Of a stretch of DNA of 64,000 nucleotides, positions 19,617-27,427 are shown one piece after another. Source of the stretch: Xylanibacter muris (GTDB lineage: Bacteria > Bacteroidota > Bacteroidia > Bacteroidales > Bacteroidaceae); assembly GCF_013166605.1 (NCBI RefSeq), contig NZ_JABKKF010000006.1, forward strand, positions 115,313-179,312. Direction: 5' to 3'. The notes under the pieces are model-generated. The model did not search any database and was not told the DNA's origin. It saw only the letters and a program-made list of their open reading frames with translations. Both the position numbers and the translations under genes were made by a program. Numbering within the stretch: the first letter of the stretch is position 1; every line of letters starts with the position of its first letter.

Positions 19617-21707
19617 CTATTTCTTCCGTCCTGAAAATTTCTTGGTCGTTTTCCTTTCCGGGAACACGAAAGTCGTGTTATAGTCCCCGTCAAAGGTTAC
19701 TATGGCATCGAAGCTCTTGCCCTGCTTGCTTTTGAAGCCTTTGAGCAGCTTCGTATGCCCGTCGGTGAGCAGGTCTTTGATCTCGTCGTCGGAAAGGGTG
19801 CGGTTCGCCTTCAGGCGGAACACGGGCAGCCCGCACTCCGCGTTGTCGCAGCGTACCACCTTGCCGTAGAACTGCATGCTGCCCGTCCCGCACTTGGGAC
19901 ACTTGCAGCCGGAATCCCTGCGGGAGAACAGCTTGTCGCACGAGAGCAGCTCGGAGGTGATTTCGCGTGTGTACGCCTCTATCTCCCTGCGGAAGGTGTC
20001 GGCGGGCAGTTCCTCGCGCTCGATGCGTGCCAGATTCTTCTCCCATTCGCCCGTCATGGCTACGTCGGCGATGCGCATCGTCTTCACGACCGAATAGAGG
20101 GCAAGCCCTTTTTCTGTCGGCACAAGCGATTTCTTGCAGCGTTCCATGTAGCCGCGCTTGAAGAGCGTTTCGATAATCGCCGCACGGGTGGCGGGCGTGC
20201 CGATGCCGCAGTCCTTCAACGCCTGACGCAATGCGTCATCCTCTATGTCCTTGCCCGCTGTTTCCATAGCGGACAACAGTGTCGCTTCGGTATGCAGCGG
20301 CTTGGGTTTGGTCTTTCCCTCCGTGATGGAGCAGCCTTTCAGCGTCAGCATATCGCCTTCCTGCCAATTGGGGATGGCGGTTTCTTCCTTGTACTCCTCG
20401 CCATAGACGGCACGCCATCCGGCTTGCCTGATGACGCTACCTTTCACCGTGAACTCCACTCCGGCACACTCCGCCGTGACGGTGGCGGTGTCCTTGACGC
20501 ATTTTTCGGAGAAAGCCTCGATCATGCGTCCGGCAACCATCTGATAGACGATGCTGTCCTCTTTGGAGAGGAACAGCGGCTTCTCGCCCGTGACGAGCAG
20601 GGCGTGGTGGTCCGTCACCTTGCTATCGTCCACGCTTCTGCGTGTCGGGACGCATTTCGGCTGCACCTTGCCTCTCCATTCGGGCAAAGCCCCGATGAAG
20701 GCGAGCAGCTTGGGGATTTCGGCGAACACGTCTTCGGGTATGTAGCGGCTTCCGGTTCGCGGATAGGTGATGAGTTTCTTCTCATAGAGCTTCTGTGCGA
20801 TTTCAAGCGTTTGTTCCGCCGTGAAGCCGTGCTTGGCGTTGGCTTCCTTCTGGAGCGTCGTCAGGTCATACAAGAGCGGTGTTTCCTCCGTCTTCTCCTT
20901 GCGTTCGGCTTTCGTGACGGTAGCTGTGCCTGCCGACTTCACCTTATTATATAGTTCCGTCGCAGGCTCTTTCTCTTTCCACTTTTCGGAAGAGGAAAAC
21001 TTCACCGTTCCTTCATCGCAACCGTCCGTTGCGATATGGAGCTGCCAGAAGGCTTCGGGGGTAAAGCGGCGGTTCTCCCAGTAGCGTGCGCACACCATCG
21101 CCAGCGTGGGCGTCTGCACCCGTCCGACTGAGTAAGTGCCATGTCCGGCGGCGATGGAGAGTGCCTGCGTGCCGTTGATACCCACGAGCCAGTCTGATTC
21201 GCTCCGCGCTTTGGCGGCAAGATAGAGGTTGTCGTATTTGCCGCCCGCTTCGAGGTTGCGCAAACCCTCGCGGATAGCCTTGTCGGTAAGCGAGCTTATC
21301 CACAGGCGCACGAAAGGAGTAGTGCATCCGGTATAATGGTAGAGGTAGCGGAAGATAAGCTCACCCTCGCGTCCGGCATCGGTCGCCACGATGATCTGTT
21401 CGCTTTCCTTGAATAGCCGGGTGACGGTCTTGATCTGCGCCACCACGCCGCTGTCGGGCTTGTAGCCTTTCTCCGTCTTTACCTGACGGGGGACGAGCGT
21501 GAAGGTGTCGGGGATGACGGGCAGGTTGTCACGGACGAAGCCGCGTATGCCGTAGCCGTCGGGCATGGCAAGCTGCACGAGGTGTCCGAACGCCCATGTC
21601 ACGGCGTAGCCGCCTCCCTCGAAATATCCTTCCTCTCTCTTTGTCGCGCTCACGATGCGGGCGATCTCACGTGCCACAGACGGCTTTTCTGCAATGATTG
21701 TCTTCAT
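19617..21707 (-). CDS. topB: Topoisomerase III (type IA), Exc-like
   Basis: A 696-residue type IA topoisomerase. The Toprim domain opens with MKTIIAEKPSVAREI and keeps the metal-binding ATDAGREGE (about 108-115). The catalytic Tyr lies in ITYPRTGSRY near residue 316. GIGTPATRAAIIETLFKRGY and a C-terminal Cys4 zinc motif (CKCPKCGTG...CDNAEC, about 600-622) complete it. In CTnDOT the equivalent protein Exc has topoisomerase activity and belongs to the xis2c-xis2d-orf3-exc excision operon. The gene follows the DUF3945 gene after 59 bases that hold a copy of the CCACTrAATyCrAAGT leader motif. The ATG at 21707 follows an AGAAGA stretch. Confidence 0.94.
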   Translation of the reverse strand: MKTIIAEKPSVAREIARIVSATKREEGYFEGGGYAVTWAFGHLVQLAMPDGYGIRGFVRDNLPVIPDTFTLVPRQVKTEKGYKPDSGVVAQIKTVTRLFKESEQIIVATDAGREGELIFRYLYHYTGCTTPFVRLWISSLTDKAIREGLRNLEAGGKYDNLYLAAKARSESDWLVGINGTQALSIAAGHGTYSVGRVQTPTLAMVCARYWENRRFTPEAFWQLHIATDGCDEGTVKFSSSEKWKEKEPATELYNKVKSAGTATVTKAERKEKTEETPLLYDLTTLQKEANAKHGFTAEQTLEIAQKLYEKKLITYPRTGSRYIPEDVFAEIPKLLAFIGALPEWRGKVQPKCVPTRRSVDDSKVTDHHALLVTGEKPLFLSKEDSIVYQMVAGRMIEAFSEKCVKDTATVTAECAGVEFTVKGSVIRQAGWRAVYGEEYKEETAIPNWQEGDMLTLKGCSITEGKTKPKPLHTEATLLSAMETAGKDIEDDALRQALKDCGIGTPATRAAIIETLFKRGYMERCKKSLVPTEKGLALYSVVKTMRIADVAMTGEWEKNLARIEREELPADTFRREIEAYTREITSELLSCDKLFSRRDSGCKCPKCGTGSMQFYGKVVRCDNAECGLPVFRLKANRTLSDDEIKDLLTDGHTKLLKGFKSKQGKSFDAIVTFDGDYNTTFVFPERKTTKKFSGRKK

Positions 21708-21738
21708 ATTCTTCTGTCGTTTTGAATTTTACAAATGT

Positions 21739-21758
21739 TACTTCGGATTTAGTGGCGG
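21739..21758 (-). promoter_or_regulatory. Leader motif, predicted sRNA target (topB)
   Basis: The mRNA segment in the DUF3945-topB gap (CCACTAAATCCGAAGTA plus three upstream bases) can pair over 20 bases with the predicted sRNA at 19462-19481, with two G-U pairs and no bulge. It lies 31-51 bases before the topB ATG, so control could act on stability or on a structured leader rather than directly on the start codon. Confidence 0.5.
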
Positions 21759-21766
21759 ACACCGGA

Positions 21767-23440
21767 TTACATCTTCATGCCCTTGTTGTTTTTCTTCTGC
21801 GGCTTCTCCTGCTGCTGTTGCTGTGCGGTGTCCTTCGGGGCGGTCTGTCCCTTCCGCAACGGCTCCTTCAGGTTCTTGGTAGCCTCGTTGGTCTTGCCCT
21901 CGCTGTTCACCGCCACCTGCGTGCGGCTCTCGTTGGACGGGGCGACCTTCTGCGCGTTGTCGGGGTCGGTGTCGTAGCGGTACGGGCGTCCCTTCTCCGG
22001 GTTGAACCTGATGTACATCGTGGCGTGGAAGCCCTGCTTGTCGGTCACGTTCTCCAGTTTCACGGCTCTGCCCGCCACGTAGTCGGCTTTCTGCTGTTCG
22101 GTGAAGTCCACACCGCTCCATTTGCTGATGGGGCGGATGCTGCCGTCGGTGTTAGTCCACGTGTTGCGGCGTTGCTCCTTGTTCGTGTTGGCTGTGTTTT
22201 CCGTACCTTGCGCCTGTTTCTCCTTATTTTCCTGCGTCTGGGCGGCACGTGGCGACCTGCCGGTTCCCGGCACGAACTCCACGCCGCGCTGCTCCACGTT
22301 CACTTGCAGGGTGGTGACGAACTTCCTGCCGTCCTTGCGCTCGATGAGCTTGTCGCGCACGGGCAGCCCGGCACGCAGCATGTCCTGCTCCTGCTTGGTG
22401 ATTTCCGTCTTGCCGATGCGTTCCGGTATACGCACCTTGTTCGCCGGGATGTCCGTGATTTCGTTCGTCTTGCGGTCGATGCTGACGAACGAGGGGATGA
22501 TCTCGCCCGTTTCCCTGTCCACGAGGTCCACGACCCTGCCGAGGTTGCCCGTTTCGCGCAGGTTCTTCCGGTCATCGTCGGAGAACTTGTGTTCCTTGTA
22601 CTCGTCGAGCTTCTGCTCCTTGCGGATGAAATGCGGCACAAGGCTGACGTTGCCCTCGCCGTCCTTCCTGAAGGAGAGGCGGGCGTCCAGCTCGAAAGCC
22701 TCTCCGCCGAAATTGGGCGACACCCTCACCAAGTCGGACTTGCCGTAGTTGAGCATCCTGTTAAGGTCGCCCGACTTTTCAAGGTCGTCGCGCTTCACGC
22801 CCCATTTCTCCTCCAACTCCTGCCAGTTGATCTTGCTCTCGTCGATGGACTGGTAGCCCCGGTTGCCCTGCGTCTGCTGCGGGCTTTCCTGATTCTGTTC
22901 GTTTTTCTGTTCCATTTCTTCCTGTTTTTTAGGTTCGTCATCTTGTTTCTGTTCCGGTTGTTCCTGCTTTTCGGCGGACTGCTCCTCCTGTACTTTCTTT
23001 TCGTAGCCGGAGGTGTCCACCTTGTGGGGCGCAAGCATCTCCTTGTTGCCGTCGGGGTCTTTCAGTAAGTCCTTGATAACCTCCAGCAGTTTGTCGGCTT
23101 GGTCCGCCGCGACACGGTAGAAACCGAAGCGGCTGGGTTCCTTGCACTGCCGGAAGAAGTTCTTGAAGAAGTTGTCCAGCACGTCGCCGTGCCGGTCGAA
23201 TTGCAGGAAACTCTGCGCGTTCTCCGCTTTCGCGGGGATGCTGCGGTAGCGTTGCAGGGTGCGTTTGCTGATCTGGAGCAGCATGCACAGGTCTTGGTTG
23301 TCGAAAAGCCTGATCCCGTCCATCGGGTTCGGGGCTTTGCCGGACGGCTGCATGGATAGCAGCATCTCGTCCTGACGGTCGAGCCGTTCCATCACCTTCT
23401 GCATCCAGTTCTCGAAATTGTTGCGGGTAAGCAGTTCCAT
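21767..23440 (-). CDS. DUF3945 protein, Orf3-like member of the excision operon
   Basis: A 557-residue protein. The N-terminal 100 residues (NFENWMQKVMERLDRQDEML...LLQISKRTLQRYRSI) resemble the HTH region of the neighbouring small genes, so the protein looks like a fusion of that module to a larger body. A Lys/Glu/Gln low-complexity linker follows (about 145-205). The body holds three similar DUF3945-type units (GVKRDDLEKSGDLNRMLNYGKSDLV; ARLSFRKDGEGNVSLVPHFIRKE; TLQVNVEQRGVEFVPG), then a short PISKWSGVDFTEQQKADYVAGRAV unit. In CTnDOT, orf3 occupies this place between xis2d and exc and is not required for excision. The start lies three bases past the stop of the HTH gene. Confidence 0.82.
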   Translation of the reverse strand: MELLTRNNFENWMQKVMERLDRQDEMLLSMQPSGKAPNPMDGIRLFDNQDLCMLLQISKRTLQRYRSIPAKAENAQSFLQFDRHGDVLDNFFKNFFRQCKEPSRFGFYRVAADQADKLLEVIKDLLKDPDGNKEMLAPHKVDTSGYEKKVQEEQSAEKQEQPEQKQDDEPKKQEEMEQKNEQNQESPQQTQGNRGYQSIDESKINWQELEEKWGVKRDDLEKSGDLNRMLNYGKSDLVRVSPNFGGEAFELDARLSFRKDGEGNVSLVPHFIRKEQKLDEYKEHKFSDDDRKNLRETGNLGRVVDLVDRETGEIIPSFVSIDRKTNEITDIPANKVRIPERIGKTEITKQEQDMLRAGLPVRDKLIERKDGRKFVTTLQVNVEQRGVEFVPGTGRSPRAAQTQENKEKQAQGTENTANTNKEQRRNTWTNTDGSIRPISKWSGVDFTEQQKADYVAGRAVKLENVTDKQGFHATMYIRFNPEKGRPYRYDTDPDNAQKVAPSNESRTQVAVNSEGKTNEATKNLKEPLRKGQTAPKDTAQQQQQEKPQKKNNKGMKM

Positions 23441-23443
23441 GTC

Positions 23444-23800
23444 CTACGTCCTCCTTCCTTTGGGGCTGCCGCTCGTGCGCAGCGTGTGGTTGCGTTTCAG
23501 CTGTTCCGGTGTCGCGGCATCACCCGTGACGGTGCTGTCTTCGAGCAGGCGGTCGATTTCCGACTGCCGGTAGCGGCACTTGCCGCGCAGCACGACATAG
23601 GCGATGCGCTGTTCGCTGCGCATGCGCTGGAGGGTGCGGCAACTCACGTTCAGCAGGTGCGCCGCCTCGCGGGTGGTGAGCAGCCTGTCGGGGGATTCTT
23701 CCTTCCTCCCGCCGGAAACGGCACGCACGTGTGCCGCTATCTCGGCTATCTGTTCCGTCAATGCGGTGAAGGCGGAACTTTCCATCGTTATCACTTTCAT
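23444..23800 (-). CDS. Helix-turn-helix excisionase-like protein (Xis2d position)
   Basis: A 118-residue basic protein with a MerR/excisionase-type HTH: LLTTREAAHLLNVSCRTLQRMRSEQRIAYVVLRGKCRYRQSEIDRLLE (about 40-88). Its place directly before the Orf3-like gene matches Xis2d of CTnDOT, a recombination directionality factor; the assignment rests on position and fold. ATG 23800 is preferred because AAGGA lies nearby (GAAAGGACTGAAT-ATG); an in-frame ATG at 23785 is weaker. It is the first gene of the minus-strand excision operon and is preceded by several palindromes. Confidence 0.85.
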   Translation of the reverse strand: MKVITMESSAFTALTEQIAEIAAHVRAVSGGRKEESPDRLLTTREAAHLLNVSCRTLQRMRSEQRIAYVVLRGKCRYRQSEIDRLLEDSTVTGDAATPEQLKRNHTLRTSGSPKGRRT

Positions 23801-24008
23801 ATTCAGTCCTTTCTTTTGGTTTATGCGGCAAAATTCGGCAATAAACCAAAGGGGCTTTAACAGCTCACTACGTGGCTCACGTAAGATTTTTACGGATAAT
23901 GACTCCGTAACCCGGACAGACGGCGCAACAAGCTGCCTTTTAGTGGGAAATGGTGCGTGTTCATGGCGGCTTCGTTACCTTTGCGGCAAACTCTGAAATG
24001 TTTTGCTT
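23801..24008. promoter_or_regulatory. Divergent excision control region with three palindromes
   Basis: Between divergent HTH genes lie TTTGGTTTAT-N16-ATAAACCAAA (23815-23850), TACGTG-GCT-CACGTA (23869-23883) and TTACGGA-N7-TCCGTAA (23890-23910). The first straddles a poor minus-strand -7 box, GAATTTTG (23829-23836). The plus strand has a good -7 box, TACCTTTG (23976-23983), before the HTH gene at 24009. In CTnDOT, RteC binds inverted repeats at the excision promoter; one of these palindromes is a candidate site. Confidence 0.55.
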
Positions 24009-24302
24009 ATGGAAATAGTATCTATCGAGAAAAAGACCTTCGAGATGATGGTGGCGTCCTTCAACGCCCTCGCGGAGAAGGTAGCCGCCCTGAGGCGCAA
24101 GAGCGATGGAGGGCGGCTGGAAAGATGGCTCACGGGCGAGGAGGTCTGCGGGCAGTTGAGAATCAGCCCGCGCACGTTGCAGACGTTACGCGACAAGCGG
24201 CTTATCGGCTACTCGCAGATAAACCGCAGGTTCTATTACAAGCCGGAAGAAGTCAGGAGACTGATTCCGCTTATCGGTACGCTCTATCCCGGCGGCAGAT
24301 AA
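24009..24302 (+). CDS. Small HTH DNA-binding protein
   Basis: A 97-residue basic protein with an N-terminal helix (KKTFEMMVASFNALAEKVAALRRK) and an excisionase-type winged HTH: WLTGEEVCGQLRISPRTLQTLRDKRLIGYSQINRRFYYKPEEVRRLI. It belongs to the same family as the product of 23444-23800 and as the broken gene just downstream. Such genes in CTnDOT relatives encode recombination directionality factors or transcription regulators. ATG 24009 is used; a TTG two codons upstream is possible. The -7 box TACCTTTG lies about 25 bases upstream. Confidence 0.82.
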   Translation: MEIVSIEKKTFEMMVASFNALAEKVAALRRKSDGGRLERWLTGEEVCGQLRISPRTLQTLRDKRLIGYSQINRRFYYKPEEVRRLIPLIGTLYPGGR

Positions 24303-24315
24303 TCTTATTATTCAC

Positions 24316-24331
24316 CCACTGAATCCAAAGT
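24316..24331 (+). promoter_or_regulatory. Leader motif, predicted sRNA target (amber HTH gene)
   Basis: CCACTGAATCCAAAGT lies one base before the ATG at 24333. It pairs with the predicted sRNA segment at 19465-19480 over 16 bases with one G-U pair, and is the plus-strand member of the motif family. Confidence 0.45.
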
Positions 24332-24332
24332 T

Positions 24333-24638
24333 ATGATGAACGAGAACAACGATGTTTTTACACTGGAGGACGAGCCGCTTGCCACAGTGGTGCAGAATAT
24401 GCGCAAAGGCTCTAAATAGCTCTCCGCATTTTTGGAAAGTTACCGTCCGCCGCTGGACGGGGAACGTTACCTTACGGACAGGGAGGTGGCGGACTTGCTC
24501 CGTGTCAGCCGCCGCACCTTGCAGGAGTACCGCAACAACAGGGTGCTGCCCTTTATCCTTTTGGGAGGGAAGGTGCTTTACCCCGAATCCGGGTTGCGTG
24601 AGCTGTTAGAGGTGAACTACCGCAAGCCGCTGGAATAA
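24333..24638 (+). pseudogene. HTH gene interrupted by an in-frame amber codon
   Basis: From ATG 24333 the frame reads MMNENNDVFTLEDEPLATVV, then QNMRKGSK, then TAG (24417-24419). It continues in the same frame, without any shift, as LSAFLESYRPPLDGERYLTD, then REVADLLRVSRRTLQEYRNN, to a stop at 24638. The combined 101 residues are a normal length for this excisionase-like family and the whole HTH lies after the TAG. One C-to-T change (CAG to TAG) would explain it. Either the gene is inactive, or the amber is suppressed, or a shorter HTH protein starts at TTG 24432. It follows the intact HTH gene by 30 bases. Confidence 0.75.
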
Positions 24639-24665
24639 TGTTCTGGCATTCCGGAATAAAATGCG

Positions 24666-24673
24666 TACCTTTG
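24666..24673 (+). promoter_or_regulatory. -7 box of the DUF2971 gene
   Basis: TACCTTTG fits TAnnTTTG and lies 22 bases before the ATG at 24696; no -33 TTTG is evident. Confidence 0.55.
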
Positions 24674-24695
24674 TAGTTAAAAATGAAATACCATT

Positions 24696-25709
24696 ATGCT
24701 TCGGAGTGAATTTGCAAAATTGTTAGAATCCACAATAATTCCTGAAGGAATAGAGCAAGAGGACATAAAATCTCGAATCTATCCAATAAGTGCAGCATTG
24801 ATGTCAATGTTGCCGCAAAAACTGTATAGATATAGGAGTTGTTCAACATTAAACCTTGATGCTTTTGATAAGGATTTGGTTTATGCTGTTACTGCTGATA
24901 AGTTTAATGACCCCTATGACACTCTTGTTTATTATAGTTTGGATAATATTCAAGAGCAAATGAGAGCCTGTTGTACAGAAGAATTTCTTGAACAATTCAA
25001 ACAGATACTTGAAAATAAAGATTTTGATTTTCCTCCAAGTGTAATCCAATTTTTCGGAAAAAACAATTTGGCAGGTTTAAAAAAACAGGTAATATCATGT
25101 AATGGTATAAATCCATTGAGATTAGCTCTTTTTAGTGCTGCAATGGAAAACATATTGAAAGAAATCCTATTAAAAATGGGGGATACATTAAAGATCGTAT
25201 CTACGATAGCATGTTTAAGCGAAAACATAGATTCTGTTATAATGTGGAGCCACTATGCCCAAAATCATGAAGGGTTTGCATTGGAATATGATTTAAGGTT
25301 CTTATTAGAACAAGGAGAAATGAATTGTTGTATCTTGCCTGTTATATATGATAACGACCGTTTTGATGCAAATAGCTTTATTCAATGGTATATAGCAAAG
25401 AGTTTGGGGCTGGATGTTAAAAATATAGATTCACTATCACATTTGAAAATGGCTATTCACAAATCCACACAGTGGGAATATGAAAATGAATGGCGTATTA
25501 TTCATTCCGAGAAACAACCTGCCACACATTCTCGTGCAACAAGCCTGAAAATTGTTCCTAAAGCAATCTATTATGGAGAGAGAATTTCAAATATCAACAA
25601 GAAAATATTGCATTATATAGCACAAGAAAAAGGAATTGCGGAATTTGATATGTACATTGATTGTGGCTCATTAAAGTATGAGATGTTATATAAGCCATCT
25701 CAATTTTGA
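24696..25709 (+). CDS. DUF2971 protein, AT-rich cargo
   Basis: A 337-residue soluble protein with the DUF2971 landmarks: KLYRYRSCSTLNLDAF near residue 43, VTADKFNDPYDTL near 66, IMWSHYAQNHEGFALEYDL near 184 and KSTQWEYENEWRIIHSEK near 255. Biochemical function is unknown; members are often found in accessory and defence-rich islands, which is suggestive only. Base composition is much more AT-rich than the flanking excision genes, a sign of separate acquisition. It has its own promoter and a strong terminator, so it is a single-gene cassette lying between the excision genes and the integrase. Confidence 0.85.
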   Translation: MLRSEFAKLLESTIIPEGIEQEDIKSRIYPISAALMSMLPQKLYRYRSCSTLNLDAFDKDLVYAVTADKFNDPYDTLVYYSLDNIQEQMRACCTEEFLEQFKQILENKDFDFPPSVIQFFGKNNLAGLKKQVISCNGINPLRLALFSAAMENILKEILLKMGDTLKIVSTIACLSENIDSVIMWSHYAQNHEGFALEYDLRFLLEQGEMNCCILPVIYDNDRFDANSFIQWYIAKSLGLDVKNIDSLSHLKMAIHKSTQWEYENEWRIIHSEKQPATHSRATSLKIVPKAIYYGERISNINKKILHYIAQEKGIAEFDMYIDCGSLKYEMLYKPSQF

Positions 25710-25765
25710 TACCTCATATTCTTTAACAAATAATTCGTATATTCCAAATTGACTATCTTAAAGTT

Positions 25766-25796
25766 AAAACGGACAGCTTGATGGTTGTCCGTTTTT
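25766..25796. terminator. Bidirectional terminator
   Basis: AAAACGGACA, ten-base loop, TGTCCGTTTT is a perfect 10-base stem with A and T runs at both ends. It lies between the convergent DUF2971 gene and the minus-strand small gene at 25817. Confidence 0.85.
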
Positions 25797-25816
25797 AATT
25801 GATTGTCATCGTCTTT

Positions 25817-26179
25817 TCAGCAGTAACCGCCTTTTCCGCTATGTACGAATACCATGTAGGCGATATGCTTGTCTTTTGCGAGTGCCTTGTCCATCAGCCA
25901 GCGGCGGAAAAGATGGGCGTGGTAGGTGTTCAGCCGAAAGGCGACAGGGATGATGATTTCCAGCGAATACACGTCGGCTGAAAGCCCGTTTTCAAGCCGC
26001 ATGTAGCGGCACACCTCGTAGTCGTTCAGCACGTCCGGCTTGCGGACGGCTCTGATGGCGGCGTTCACTGCCGGGACGCCCGTGTGGAACAGTCCGGCGA
26101 TTTCTGTGGCGGTCATCCATATCTCGTTACCAGTTACGCTGACCGTGTTGTCCTCTATGATAATTATATCACGTTTCAT
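25817..26179 (-). CDS. Small RhuM-N-like protein next to the integrase
   Basis: A 120-residue protein starting MKRDIIIIEDNTVSVTGNEIWMTATEIAGLFHTGVPAVNAAIRAVRK. The segment WMTATEIAGLF...VPAVNAAIRAV resembles the N-terminal HTH of RhuM/KilA-N-like proteins, but the rest (LSADVYSLEIIIPVAFRLNTYHAHLFRRWLMDKAL) has no recognised domain. It follows the integrase gene by 12 bases in the same direction and is likely co-transcribed. It could be a DNA-binding accessory factor; function unknown. Confidence 0.7.
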   Translation of the reverse strand: MKRDIIIIEDNTVSVTGNEIWMTATEIAGLFHTGVPAVNAAIRAVRKPDVLNDYEVCRYMRLENGLSADVYSLEIIIPVAFRLNTYHAHLFRRWLMDKALAKDKHIAYMVFVHSGKGGYC

Positions 26180-26191
26180 GGCTTCTCTGTT

Positions 26192-27427
26192 TTAGATGGT
26201 GCAACCTGCAAATTCCTCGATGCCGTTCAACCTTGCCGCAAGGTTCTCCATGTCTTGGTTGAGCTTCTCTTTGGTGATTTTTGCGTATATCTGTGTAGTC
26301 TTTATGCTCTTGTGTCCCAGCATGGAGCTTACCGTTTCGATGGGTACGCCGTTGGAGAGGAACACCGTCGTAGCTGCCGTGTGGCGGCTCTGATGCCATG
26401 TGATATGCTTGGTGATGCCGCAACGTTTGGCGACGGAACGGATTCCGGCAAGGCACGTGTTGTAGTGGGGAACGGGGAAAATCCTGCCGTTCCCGCACAG
26501 TCCCCGGTATTTGTCGATGATGCGCTTTGCGATGTCGAGCAGGCGGATATTGGATACCACGCCCGTCTTCTGGCGGTTGATGTTTATCCACTCGTGTTCG
26601 TCGAAGTAGGTATGGATGTTCTCTTCCGTCAGGTTGCGCATGTCGGCGAACGACAAGCCCGTGAAGGCGCAGAACAGGTATAAATCACGGTAAAGTTCCT
26701 GCTTGGCGTTTTTCAGCCTGCCCTCCATCAGCAGCCGGATTTCCTCTTTCGTCAGGAAACTGCGTGTCGTTTCCTCCTTCTTGATTTCGTACTCCCGGAA
26801 CGGGTCGCGTGTGAGCCACTCGTTGTTGATGGCGATGAACACCATCGTCCGCAAGGGGCAGACATACAGCCACACGGTATTGGTGCAGCAGTGCTTGTCC
26901 GTGCGCAGGAACATCTCGAAGTCGGAGATGAAGGCGGGCGTAAGCTCTTTCAGCGCGATGTCCTTCACGCGGTAGCGGATGGTGAGGAACTCTTGCAGGT
27001 GCTTGTAAACGGTCCTGTACTTCAGGAGCGTGCCTTTGGCTTTCATGCCAGCCGCCACCTGTTTCTCGTAGTCCTCGTTGTGCTGGCGGAACACCTGCAT
27101 CAGCGTGTGGTAGCGGTGTTCCAGTCCGAGAAAGGCGTTCTTGACCTTCTCCGCCGTGACGAAGTTGTCACGCTCCATGATTTCCTGATAATGTTTGTTG
27201 ATGCGCACACGCATCTTGTCGAGCATGCGGTTCGTTTCGAGTGCTGCCGAGCTTCTGCCCGTGACACGTCCCCCTTTGGTGTCCCACAGCTTGGGATCGA
27301 CGGTCAGTTTACAACTGAACTGCGTCTGGCTGCCGTCCACCGTGATGCGTCCCATGACGGGGACTGTCCCGTCCTTTTTCACTACCTGACGTTTGAGGTA
27401 GTAGATTACTGAAAATGTACTCTTCAT
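26192..27427 (-). CDS. int: IntDOT-type tyrosine integrase
   Basis: A 411-residue tyrosine recombinase: N-terminal arm-binding domain, core-binding SAM-like domain (about 105-205) and catalytic domain. Box I reads AFTGLSFADM with Ser259 where most family members have Arg, the hallmark of IntDOT. Other active-site residues seen are Arg285 and Lys287 (INRQKTG), His345 and Arg348 (WHQSRHTAAT), His372 (LGHKS) and nucleophile Tyr381 (TQIYAKI). The length and the Ser259, Lys287, His345, Arg348 and Tyr381 positions agree with IntDOT as I remember it. ATG 27427 is preferred over 27451 because AAGGA lies four bases upstream. IntDOT inserts CTnDOT-like elements at GTANNTTTGC cores; one lies 320 bases upstream of this gene. 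Confidence 0.95.
   Translation of the reverse strand: MKSTFSVIYYLKRQVVKKDGTVPVMGRITVDGSQTQFSCKLTVDPKLWDTKGGRVTGRSSAALETNRMLDKMRVRINKHYQEIMERDNFVTAEKVKNAFLGLEHRYHTLMQVFRQHNEDYEKQVAAGMKAKGTLLKYRTVYKHLQEFLTIRYRVKDIALKELTPAFISDFEMFLRTDKHCCTNTVWLYVCPLRTMVFIAINNEWLTRDPFREYEIKKEETTRSFLTKEEIRLLMEGRLKNAKQELYRDLYLFCAFTGLSFADMRNLTEENIHTYFDEHEWININRQKTGVVSNIRLLDIAKRIIDKYRGLCGNGRIFPVPHYNTCLAGIRSVAKRCGITKHITWHQSRHTAATTVFLSNGVPIETVSSMLGHKSIKTTQIYAKITKEKLNQDMENLAARLNGIEEFAGCTI

Noticed and set aside
21698..23068. 456-codon plus-strand frame opposite the DUF3945 gene
   Set aside because: A Leu/Val/Arg-rich shadow of Glu/Lys/Asn codons on the true strand.
23976..23983. Second attachment core (TTACCTTTGC)
   Set aside because: It lacks the leading G of GTANNTTTGC and is a normal -7 box before an HTH gene inside the element.
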